A stretch of DNA of 51,675 nt from Eubacteriales Family XIII. Incertae Sedis bacterium. GTDB lineage: Bacteria; Bacillota; Clostridia; Peptostreptococcales; Anaerovoracaceae. The stretch is from assembly GCA_031261395.1 (NCBI GenBank), contig JAISJT010000051.1:1-51675 (forward strand), read 5' to 3'. Positions 41,283 through 48,613 of this stretch are shown one piece after another; positions within the stretch are counted from its first letter, which is position 1, and each line of letters opens with the position of its first letter. The notes under the pieces were generated by a model. The model was not told where the DNA came from and searched no databases. It saw only the letters and a list, made by a program, of their open reading frames with translations. A program made the position numbers and the translations under genes.

Positions 41283-42443
41283 TTATATGGCGTCGCCCTT
41301 GAAGTTCCCTATTGTGATACTTCTTGTCATGCTGATGAAGTTGCCGTCCTTGTCGTAGAGACTGCAAAGCACGATGTATTTTCCGTCCTGGTCGTTTTCG
41401 GACAGGGCGCGAATCGCTTGTGAAATTTCTGCGCCGCTTCCGGAGGCGAATGCGATACCATCTTCCGTTTTAAGTTCCCACGAGAGCGATGTATCGCCAT
41501 CTTCCAGTCCGTTAATCGTGACTGCCACAGGATTGATATGTCCGCAGTCACAATCATTACCTGCAAAAATAATCGTCCGGCCGCTTTGCGCACCGGCCGT
41601 GACAGTGGCGGTCGGTGCGTCATCGTGCATCCTGTCATATTGAACTACCGAGTACACAATGCCCGAAAAGGCGGCAACCGTCGCCACGACCGCGACTGCG
41701 ATTTTGAGCGCAACAGCAGACCCAACAACCGCCGCCGGATAGGTAATCATCTTGATTTGCGCGGTCCATTTTGACTCTACTGACGCCATCTGAGCGTCAG
41801 TGATCCGCTTTGCCGCCTGGTCTTTGAGCATGCGTCCCATCACAGTTGACGTTGAAGAGGAAGCTGTTGCTGCAACCGACATATTCAGTTTGTCTTTTAT
41901 CATCTTTCGCGCCTTCATCAAATTGGTTGAAACGGTCTTTACCGATGTACCTGTAATTTCTGCAATTTCCTTGTAACTCAAATCTTCATAGTAGTACTGA
42001 AGGATTGTTTCGCGTCTTTTTTCCGGAAGCCCGAGTATTATCTCGTAGAGCCGATCACTCATCGCTTCATCTTCCGCATACGCTTCCGGCAAAAACTCTC
42101 TGTTTTCTTCGACGAGTACAATCGACTCATCATCGATATCTTCATCTCCTTCATACTTGGTGCGCCTCCGCAGTATCTCGATGCACCGGCTCCGTACTAT
42201 CGTTTCAATCCATGCGCTTACCGCCTCGGGACTTTTCAGTTCGTTGATGCTGCGATACATCGTGATGATGGTTTCCTGTGCCGCATCTTCTGCATCGGCA
42301 TTGCTGCCAAGCATCGTATAAGCGGTGAACAGGATACTGCGCTGTTTCCTGCGGCAAAGTTCTTCAAATGCCGCACGGTCACCGCGCTTGGCTTTTCGGG
42401 CCAGCGCTACGATTTCCGATTTGTGCTCTGATTTCCTCTGCAT
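41283..42443 (-). CDS. ECF sigma factor with C-terminal membrane anchor and extracytoplasmic domain
   Basis: 386 residues, twice the usual ECF size. Region 2 lies at about 25-95 (FTAYTMLGSNADAEDAAQET, AVSAWIETIVRSRCIEILRRR) and region 4 at about 135-190 (LPEKRRETILQYYYEDLSYK, IAEITGTSVKTVSTNLMKAR). A linker leads to a transmembrane helix at about 236-270 (AVALKIAVAVVATVAAFSGI) and a 115-residue outside domain containing CDCGHINP and a beta-rich SLSWELKTEDGIAF segment. Sensing, anchoring and promoter recognition would thus be in one chain, with no separate anti-sigma factor visible. Start is ATG 42443. The giant surface protein gene downstream is the natural target. Confidence 0.87.
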   Translation of the reverse strand: MQRKSEHKSEIVALARKAKRGDRAAFEELCRRKQRSILFTAYTMLGSNADAEDAAQETIITMYRSINELKSPEAVSAWIETIVRSRCIEILRRRTKYEGDEDIDDESIVLVEENREFLPEAYAEDEAMSDRLYEIILGLPEKRRETILQYYYEDLSYKEIAEITGTSVKTVSTNLMKARKMIKDKLNMSVAATASSSTSTVMGRMLKDQAAKRITDAQMASVESKWTAQIKMITYPAAVVGSAVALKIAVAVVATVAAFSGIVYSVVQYDRMHDDAPTATVTAGAQSGRTIIFAGNDCDCGHINPVAVTINGLEDGDTSLSWELKTEDGIAFASGSGAEISQAIRALSENDQDGKYIVLCSLYDKDGNFISMTRSITIGNFKGDAI

Positions 42444-42482
42444 CAATGCTCACATCCTATATGACGTAAAATATGACAAACA

Positions 42483-42493
42483 TACTGCCTCGC
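42483..42493. promoter_or_regulatory. TACTGCCTCGC element upstream of the ECF sigma gene
   Basis: Second copy of the 11-mer described at 41151, here about 40 bases before ATG 42443. It may be part of a promoter read by the sigma factor itself, but two copies are too few to define a consensus. Confidence 0.4.
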
Positions 42494-42579
42494 AATAAAA
42501 TCACGTCTCTTCTTCTAAAGATAGTATAATCCAAAGAGAATATTATTTGTTACAGTGGCGTCAAAGTATCGAGGTATCA

Positions 42580-43767
42580 ATGAAGTCGAAAAGTACAAAT
42601 CGGATCGGTCTGTTTTATGCTGTCGTGTTTTTGTTTTGGTTTGGGCAGTTCATTTATGTTCCCTTTCTTTCTCCCTATATGCGGGTGGCGGGTATCTCCG
42701 GGACTATGATCGGCGTCATTGCGGGGGCCTACGGACTCACGCAAATGATGCTTCGCATTCCGCTCAGTATCGGCGGCTGGAAAAGCGGCAGTCACAAAGT
42801 CATCATCGGCAGCGGATTGGCGGCGCTTTTTCTTTCCTGCATGTTCCCGTTGTTTTCCGAATCATGGATCGCCTTTCTGCTGGTCCGGGCGCTTTCCGGC
42901 GTTGCTTCGGCTTCATGGATATCCTATTCATCCTACGTCCTTGAGGGCGCAGGCAGCGAGGCCAACAAACGGATGGGGTATCTGATGACCGTGAATACCG
43001 GCGGCATCTGCGCCTCGCAGCTACTCGGGACGCTGATCTACGGACATGTCGGGCTGCGTATGATGTTTGTTATCGGCATGGCTTCCGCTGCGTTGGCGCT
43101 CGTTCTTTTCGCCATGCTGCCAATGAAAAGCGCCGTGCCGGCAGGAGAAAGACGCATTATGGAAAAAGGTGCCTACCGCGCCGTCCTCACAAACAAGAAT
43201 CTCTGGCTCTGCGCCCTGCTCATGGCCGTTGGCCAGCTGCTCCATTTTTCGACAAGTCTGTCCTTTTCCGGGGTCTATGCTCAGGAAGCGCTCGGGGCTT
43301 CGCCTTTCCAGCTCGGATTGGTCGTGCTCGTCGGACAGCTCGCAACGATGGCCATATCAATATCCTTCGGCAAACTCGAACGCCGGGGGCTGACCGAACG
43401 CTTTGCCCTCACTTTCGGGTTTTTGTTGTTTGCCGCCTATGCCTTTATCGCGCCAAGTTTGACGTCCGCTACCCCCTTGATCATCGCACAGGTCATCGCA
43501 GGCACAGCAGGATCACTGACAGGCATCATCCTCTTTGCCAACGCCGGACGTGATTTTTCGGACGATCAGCAAATCCTCGCCATGGGGCTTTTTCAGACCA
43601 TCTACAGTATCGGCATCACGGGCGGGCCTATCCTCACCGGCGCCGTACTTGATCTCGCGAAGGCAAATTATGGGCCGCCGTTCTATGTCCTTGGATGTTT
43701 CGGGATCCTCGGGGCAGTCATCGGCGCGGCTTGTTATCGCTCAAAAGTCAGAGGAGGCGTGAATTGA
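42580..43767 (+). CDS. Major facilitator superfamily transporter
   Basis: 395 residues, about twelve helices. The segment YMRVAGISGTMIGVIAGAYGLTQMMLRIPLS is typical of MFS helices 1-3 and the second half repeats the topology (FQLGLVVLVGQLATMAIS). ATG 42580 (MKSKSTN) follows CGAGG; the ORF-track start is 11 codons upstream. TATAAT at 42525-42530 may be its -10. Overlaps the TauE-like gene by four bases (TTGA), so they are co-translated. Substrate unknown; drug or metabolite efflux is usual. Confidence 0.88.
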   Translation: MKSKSTNRIGLFYAVVFLFWFGQFIYVPFLSPYMRVAGISGTMIGVIAGAYGLTQMMLRIPLSIGGWKSGSHKVIIGSGLAALFLSCMFPLFSESWIAFLLVRALSGVASASWISYSSYVLEGAGSEANKRMGYLMTVNTGGICASQLLGTLIYGHVGLRMMFVIGMASAALALVLFAMLPMKSAVPAGERRIMEKGAYRAVLTNKNLWLCALLMAVGQLLHFSTSLSFSGVYAQEALGASPFQLGLVVLVGQLATMAISISFGKLERRGLTERFALTFGFLLFAAYAFIAPSLTSATPLIIAQVIAGTAGSLTGIILFANAGRDFSDDQQILAMGLFQTIYSIGITGGPILTGAVLDLAKANYGPPFYVLGCFGILGAVIGAACYRSKVRGGVN

Positions 43768-44540
43768 CATCATCGGCTCTGACCTCGCGCAAGGTCATCA
43801 CCTATTGTGCCGCCGGTTTGATTGCAGGTTTTCTTTCCGGATTTTTCGGCATTGGCGGAGGCACGATCATCGTGCCGCTCCTCGTCCTGTGCGGCTTCAC
43901 TCAAAGATCTGCGGCAGCGACTTCACTTGTCGCCATCCTGCCGTCAGCCGTGGTCGGCGTCATTGCCTACCTGCTCAGCGGCGCGGTACACTATCCGGCG
44001 GCGATTCTGCTTGCCTGCGGCATCATCGCCGGCGCACAGATCGGGACCAAACTGCTCGTCATACTGCCGGAAAAAACGCTCAGATGGGCCTTTGTCATCT
44101 GCCTCGCCGTCATGGGCGCTCAGCAATTCATCATTGAGCCGGGCCGCGGTACCGCCTTCACATTGACGCCGGGGCTTGGCGCCGGGCTTGTACTGCTCGG
44201 CGTATTGACAGGCATCCTTTCCGGCCTGCTCGGCATTGGCGGCGGCATCATCGTAGTGCCTTGTCTGACCACGCTCTTCCACGTCTCGGATCTCACCGCG
44301 CGCGGGACGTCACTCCTCATGATGATCCCCGGCACGATCTCCGGCACAGTGCGCAACAAAAAGAACAACCTGACCGATATCCGTGTCGGCGCTATCATCG
44401 GCGTCTGCGCCTGCCTGACCACCACCTTCGGAAAACTTGCCGTAGAGCATACTTCGCCGAAGACGGCCGCCGTGCTTTTCGGTGTATATATCTGCATCCT
44501 GATCATACGGTCTGTCGCAGTAGCGTTAAAGAAAGACTGA
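43764..44540 (+). CDS. TauE/SafE family anion exporter
   Basis: 258 residues with about eight helices in two inverted halves, each with the family signature: GFFGIGGGTIIVPLLVL near residue 25 and GLLGIGGGIIVVPCLTTL near 160. Family members move sulfite, sulfoacetate or other organic anions. The TTG start at 43764 lies inside the MFS stop and is preceded by GAGGAGG; the ORF-track start at 43695 is within the MFS gene. No sulfur metabolism gene is adjacent. Confidence 0.88.
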   Translation: MTSSALTSRKVITYCAAGLIAGFLSGFFGIGGGTIIVPLLVLCGFTQRSAAATSLVAILPSAVVGVIAYLLSGAVHYPAAILLACGIIAGAQIGTKLLVILPEKTLRWAFVICLAVMGAQQFIIEPGRGTAFTLTPGLGAGLVLLGVLTGILSGLLGIGGGIIVVPCLTTLFHVSDLTARGTSLLMMIPGTISGTVRNKKNNLTDIRVGAIIGVCACLTTTFGKLAVEHTSPKTAAVLFGVYICILIIRSVAVALKKD

Positions 44541-44611
44541 CTCCTTTTTTGTGTGCGTGTATTACGAAGCGCCTCCGTGTTATAATTTGCGCGGAACAGG
44601 AGGACACTGCA

Positions 44612-45769
44612 ATGACATTTTCTTTTACTTCAAAGCCGCCGATTCTTTTTGGAGAAGGCGTCGTCAGCGAAACCGGCGAACGTGCGAAAGCTTTCGGGTG
44701 GGCAAATCCCATTCTCATCTACGACAAGGGCGTCAAGAACGCAGGCATCACTGACAAAGTGACGGCGAGCCTCACGGCAGCCGGATTGAGCTATAGCGAA
44801 TTTGACGGAGTCCTTCCCGATGCGCCTGACACTGTCATCGAAGCGGCGGCGCAGTTTGCCCGGGAATCCGGGGCTGACGGCGTGATTGCTATCGGCGGCG
44901 GCAGCAGCCTTGACATCGGAAAATGCGTCAGTATCTTGCTGACAAATCCATCGCCAATCAGCAGCTACTGGGGACCGCGCGACGATCTGGCGCCCGTACC
45001 GGGTACGATCCTTATCCCGACGACGGCAGGCACGGGCAGCGAAGTGTCCGATACGGCGATCATCCTGAATACCGAACTCGGCGTCAAGGTGGGCGTCATG
45101 GGGGAACACAGCAAGGCCAAATTGGCCCTGGTGGATCCCGAACTGACCTTCGGACTCCCGCCCGCTTTTGCCGCACAGGCGGCAATCGACGCCTTCACAC
45201 ATGGCTTTGAAGCCTACACGGGGACCGGTCACAACCCGATCTCCGACCTGTACTGCGAAAAAACCATGGCTCTCGTCGTAGGCAATCTGCTCCCTGCTCT
45301 TGCCGATCCCGGCAACACAATTGCGAAAACGAACCTGAGCCTCGCGGCCACACTTGGCGGCATTTCTTTTGGCGATTCCATGGTTCACCTCGGCCATAAT
45401 ATAGGACAAAATGTCGCGGCGCTCTCGCATATGGCGCACGGAACCAGCTGTGCCCTCGGCGTGCTTGCCATCATCGAATACCTTGCGGACGCCGTCCCCG
45501 ACAGACTGCGCTTTGTCGCTTCGCTCTTTGGCGTCACCGTCTCGGACGGTCTAAACGACGCCGAACTGGGCCGCGAACTTGCGCGTCGTTACAAGGTATT
45601 TTGCCAAAATGCGGGCGTTCCGACGAGCCTTTCCGAGGCCGGCGTGCCGGAAGACGTACTTCCGCAAGCGGCCGCAGCGATCGAGGCAGACCCCATCCTG
45701 CAGCTCGCAACGCCCAAACGCTTGGACGCCAAAACCGCACTCGAACTGCTGAAAAAAATATACGTATAG
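44612..45769 (+). CDS. Iron-containing alcohol dehydrogenase (group III)
   Basis: 385 residues. FGEGVVSETGERAKAFG opens the NAD(P) domain, IAIGGGSSLDIGKCV is the GGGS pyrophosphate loop, TTAGTGSEVSDTAII is the conserved Thr-rich block, and AAIDAFTHGFEAY with SMVHLGHNIGQ and MAHGTSCALG supplies the Asp and three His that bind iron. Butanol- or 1,3-propanediol-type dehydrogenase is possible; the aldehyde cannot be fixed. ATG 44612 follows ACAGGAGG with TATAAT at 44581-44586, so unlike many neighbours it has a leader. The ORF-track start at 44261 is inside the TauE gene. Confidence 0.92.
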   Translation: MTFSFTSKPPILFGEGVVSETGERAKAFGWANPILIYDKGVKNAGITDKVTASLTAAGLSYSEFDGVLPDAPDTVIEAAAQFARESGADGVIAIGGGSSLDIGKCVSILLTNPSPISSYWGPRDDLAPVPGTILIPTTAGTGSEVSDTAIILNTELGVKVGVMGEHSKAKLALVDPELTFGLPPAFAAQAAIDAFTHGFEAYTGTGHNPISDLYCEKTMALVVGNLLPALADPGNTIAKTNLSLAATLGGISFGDSMVHLGHNIGQNVAALSHMAHGTSCALGVLAIIEYLADAVPDRLRFVASLFGVTVSDGLNDAELGRELARRYKVFCQNAGVPTSLSEAGVPEDVLPQAAAAIEADPILQLATPKRLDAKTALELLKKIYV

Positions 45770-45835
45770 AGACAAAGACCCGTCCCAAAAATTGTAGAGG
45801 AACGGGAAGCGGATGAGGAGAAATACGAGGAGAAA

Positions 45836-47074
45836 ATGAACGCGAGCGAAGTGAGACGGTATTTGAAGATGGACCATCGGGGGTCGATTGAGGCGGCGGC
45901 GGCGCGGATTTCGGAGGTGCTGAAGGAAACGCATTTGATTCAGAGTAGTTTTTATAGCAGCGAGTACGGCGCGGGGGTCTGGCTCAAGCCCGAAAATCTG
46001 CAGACTACGGGGTCGTTTAAGATTCGCGGCGCTTACAACAAGATTGCTTCGCTGTCCGATAAGGAGTTGAAGAAGGGTATCGTCTCCGCTTCGGCGGGCA
46101 ATCATGCGCAGGGCGTCGCGTTTTCGGCGGCCAGACGCCGGGCGCCGGCGACGATTGTGATGCCGCAAATCACGCCGCTGCTCAAGGTCGAGGCGACGAA
46201 GGCTTATGGGGCAAAGGTCGTGCTGCACGGCGATGTGTATGATGAAAGTTTTGCGAAGGCCGTAGAACTTGCGGAGAAGAAGGGGTTGACGTTCATTCAT
46301 CCCTTTGATGATTATGATGTGATTTGCGGGCAGGGTACGCTGGCGCCGGAGATTTTGGCCGACCTGCCGGATGCGGATGAAATCATCTGTCCGATTGGCG
46401 GCGGCGGGCTGATTGCGGGGCTGCTGCTCTGGGTCAAATCGGTCAGCCCCAAGACCAAGGTCATCGGCGTCATTCCCGAGGGCTCGCCGGCCATCAAGGA
46501 TTCCTTGGAGAAAGGGAAGGTGCTGCGGGAAGCGGATATCTATACCTGCGCCGAGGGCGTGGCGGTCAAGCAGCCGGGCGACCTGACCTTTGCCATCATC
46601 CAAAAATATCTCGACGAACTCTTTACCGTCAGCGAGAAGGATATTATGGAAAATATCCTGCTCATGATGGAAAAGCACAAATTGGTGACGGAGGCGGCGG
46701 GCGTTGTCTCGCTGGCGGGCGCGGCGAAACGCGCGCGGGCGGACCGCAAACTCGTCTGTATCATCAGCGGCGGCAACATCGATACCGTGACGATTAGTTC
46801 CGTGGTCAATCAGGGGATGATTAGCCGCGGCCGTATCATGTGTTTTTCGGTCGATTTGCCGGACAAGCCCGGGCAGTTGGTGGCGGTCGCACAGTTGCTG
46901 GCGCGCGAGGGAGCCAATGTTATCGAACTCGACCACGACCAGTTCAAGGTGCTCGACCGTTACTCCAACCGCGTCGCGCTCGAGGTCACGGTCGAAACAA
47001 ACGGACCTGCGCATATTGAGCGCGTACTCGATGCGCTTTCGGCTGAGAACTTCCGCGTCAAACGGATCTATTGA
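45836..47074 (+). CDS. ilvA: Threonine ammonia-lyase (with C-terminal ACT domain)
   Basis: 412 residues, fold-type II PLP enzyme converting threonine to 2-oxobutyrate and ammonia. LQTTGSFKIRGAYNKI has the PLP Lys, SASAGNHAQGVAFSA binds substrate, CPIGGGGLIAGLLLW is the phosphate-binding Gly run. The last 75 residues (MCFSVDLPDKPGQLVAVAQLL) are a single ACT domain, the arrangement of short catabolic or regulatory threonine dehydratases. GGAGAAA precedes ATG 45836. It overlaps miaB by four bases (TTGA), an unusual partner. Confidence 0.92.
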   Translation: MNASEVRRYLKMDHRGSIEAAAARISEVLKETHLIQSSFYSSEYGAGVWLKPENLQTTGSFKIRGAYNKIASLSDKELKKGIVSASAGNHAQGVAFSAARRRAPATIVMPQITPLLKVEATKAYGAKVVLHGDVYDESFAKAVELAEKKGLTFIHPFDDYDVICGQGTLAPEILADLPDADEIICPIGGGGLIAGLLLWVKSVSPKTKVIGVIPEGSPAIKDSLEKGKVLREADIYTCAEGVAVKQPGDLTFAIIQKYLDELFTVSEKDIMENILLMMEKHKLVTEAAGVVSLAGAAKRARADRKLVCIISGGNIDTVTISSVVNQGMISRGRIMCFSVDLPDKPGQLVAVAQLLAREGANVIELDHDQFKVLDRYSNRVALEVTVETNGPAHIERVLDALSAENFRVKRIY

Positions 47075-48573
47075 CAGAGGTGACTCCCATCACACCTGCG
47101 AAAACATACCATATCCGCACGTTTGGCTGCCAGATGAACGAGCGCGACAGCGAGACGATTGCGGGGCTGCTCGAGCAGATGGGTTATGCGCGGGCGGGCG
47201 ATGCGGGCGAGGCCGACGTCGTCGTCATCAATACCTGCAGCGTTCGCGAGAATGCCGACAATCATTTTTTTGGGTTGCTCGGGCAGACCAAGCATGTGAA
47301 GGCGAAGCGGCCCGGGACCATTGTCGCCGTCTGCGGCTGCATGATGCAGCAGGCGCATATCGTGGAGAAAATCGAGGGCAAATACGGCTGGGGGGATTTG
47401 ATTTTCGGCACGCACAATATCGACCGCCTGCCGGAACTGATAGACGAAGTATTGGCCTCTCGCAGGGCGCAAATATCGCATGGATTGCGGCTCGGCGGCC
47501 GCAATGACAACAGTAGCGGCGGTCGCAATGACAAAAGCAGCCGGCGCAATGGCAGAGTCCATGTACGACCTTCGGTTGCAGTCGAGAAAGAGCGCGCAGG
47601 GATCATCGAGGGACTTCCTGCAAAGCGCGAATCTGCCGTCCGCGCCTACGTGAACATCATGTACGGCTGCAACAATTTTTGCACCTATTGCATCGTACCC
47701 TATACGCGTGGTCGCGAAGTGAGCCGCACCCCCGAGAGCATTCTCGCCGAGGTCCGCGATCTCGCCGCATCCGGCACAAAGGAGATCACCTTGCTCGGGC
47801 AGAATGTCAATTCCTATGCAGGGGTATATTCGGACGGAACTTCCTCTATCGCTTTGCCCGGAGCCGACACCGGCCTTGACTTCGCGGGTCTGCTCGAACG
47901 TATTGACCGCGATCCCGATACCGCAGGCATCCGGCGCGTCCGCTTCATGACCTCGCATCCCAAGGATCTTTCCGATCGGTTGATCGCCTGTTTCGACAAG
48001 AACACCGGTCCGGAAAAACTCTGCCCCTCGATCCACCTTCCCGTACAGGCCGGATCGGACAGCGTACTGGGTCGCATGAACCGCCGCTACACAAAGGAAG
48101 GATATATCGACCTGGCCGCAAAACTCCGCGCCGCAAACCCCGATATCGTGCTGACAACGGATTTCATCGTCGGCTTTCCGGGCGAGACCGAAGATGACTT
48201 CATGGAGACGATGGATCTGATCGAACGCGTGCGCTTTGACTCGGCCTTTACTTTCATCTTTTCGCCGCGTGTAGGGACGCCTGCCGCCGGCTATGAATGC
48301 CAAGTCCCCGAAGCGGACAAGCACGCCCGGTTCAATCGCATGGTCGAACTTCTGAACGCGATCTCTGCCGAAAAGAATCAGACCTACATCGGAAAAGTCT
48401 TCGAAGTGTTGATTGACGGTCCTGCGAAGGAGGGCGACGCCATGTTGACAGGCCGTACCCCCGGAGGCAAATTAGTGAACTTCCCTGCGCCGGCGGAGGC
48501 AGATCCTTTCGCCCGCGTACTCATCACCGCAGCAAATACCTTCAGTCTGATTGGCAAAATTATCAATAAATAG
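47071..48573 (+). CDS. miaB: tRNA-2-methylthio-N6-dimethylallyladenosine synthase MiaB
   Basis: 500 residues. The UPF0004 domain carries the three Cys for the auxiliary cluster (RTFGCQMNERDSE, INTCSVRENA, VCGCMMQQ), the radical SAM domain has MYGCNNFCTYCIVPYTRG, and the C-terminal TRAM domain begins near residue 430 (QTYIGKVFEVLIDG). It modifies A37 of tRNAs reading UNN codons. Between the first two domains, after LIDEVLASRRAQ, is an extra Arg/Gly/Asn/Ser segment (GGRNDNSSGGRNDKSSRR) that comes from a palindromic DNA repeat read in frame; normal MiaB proteins go directly into the EGLPxKR strand. TTG start inside the ilvA stop. Confidence 0.94.
   Translation: MTEVTPITPAKTYHIRTFGCQMNERDSETIAGLLEQMGYARAGDAGEADVVVINTCSVRENADNHFFGLLGQTKHVKAKRPGTIVAVCGCMMQQAHIVEKIEGKYGWGDLIFGTHNIDRLPELIDEVLASRRAQISHGLRLGGRNDNSSGGRNDKSSRRNGRVHVRPSVAVEKERAGIIEGLPAKRESAVRAYVNIMYGCNNFCTYCIVPYTRGREVSRTPESILAEVRDLAASGTKEITLLGQNVNSYAGVYSDGTSSIALPGADTGLDFAGLLERIDRDPDTAGIRRVRFMTSHPKDLSDRLIACFDKNTGPEKLCPSIHLPVQAGSDSVLGRMNRRYTKEGYIDLAAKLRAANPDIVLTTDFIVGFPGETEDDFMETMDLIERVRFDSAFTFIFSPRVGTPAAGYECQVPEADKHARFNRMVELLNAISAEKNQTYIGKVFEVLIDGPAKEGDAMLTGRTPGGKLVNFPAPAEADPFARVLITAANTFSLIGKIINK
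47482..47554 (+). repeat. In-frame palindromic repeat in miaB (ATTGCGGC family)
   Basis: Palindrome with arms ATTGCGGC (47484-47491) and GCCGCAAT (47498-47505), followed by two degenerate copies of a CGGSGGTCGCAATGACAA-type unit. Read on the minus strand the units begin GTCATTGCG and end CGCAATCC, the form of widespread interspersed bacterial repeats. The reading frame is kept. Confidence 0.85.
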
Positions 48574-48576
48574 TTC

Positions 48577-48605
48577 TTGACATATACTTCCATATAGTGC
48601 ATAAT
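48577..48605 (+). promoter_or_regulatory. Promoter of comEC, leaderless layout
   Basis: TTGACA (48577-48582), 17 bases, CATAAT (48600-48605), 8 bases, ATG 48614. No ribosome site precedes the start. It is one of the clearest leaderless arrangements here. Confidence 0.7.
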
Positions 48606-48613
48606 CATACAGT

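Noticed and set aside
45551-47014. 487-aa minus-strand ORF
   Set aside because: It lies antisense to ilvA, whose product has full motifs. The antisense translation is rich in Arg, His and Gln without any recognisable domain.
47068-48324. 418-aa minus-strand ORF
   Set aside because: Shadow of miaB on the opposite strand; no motif, and the miaB frame is certain.
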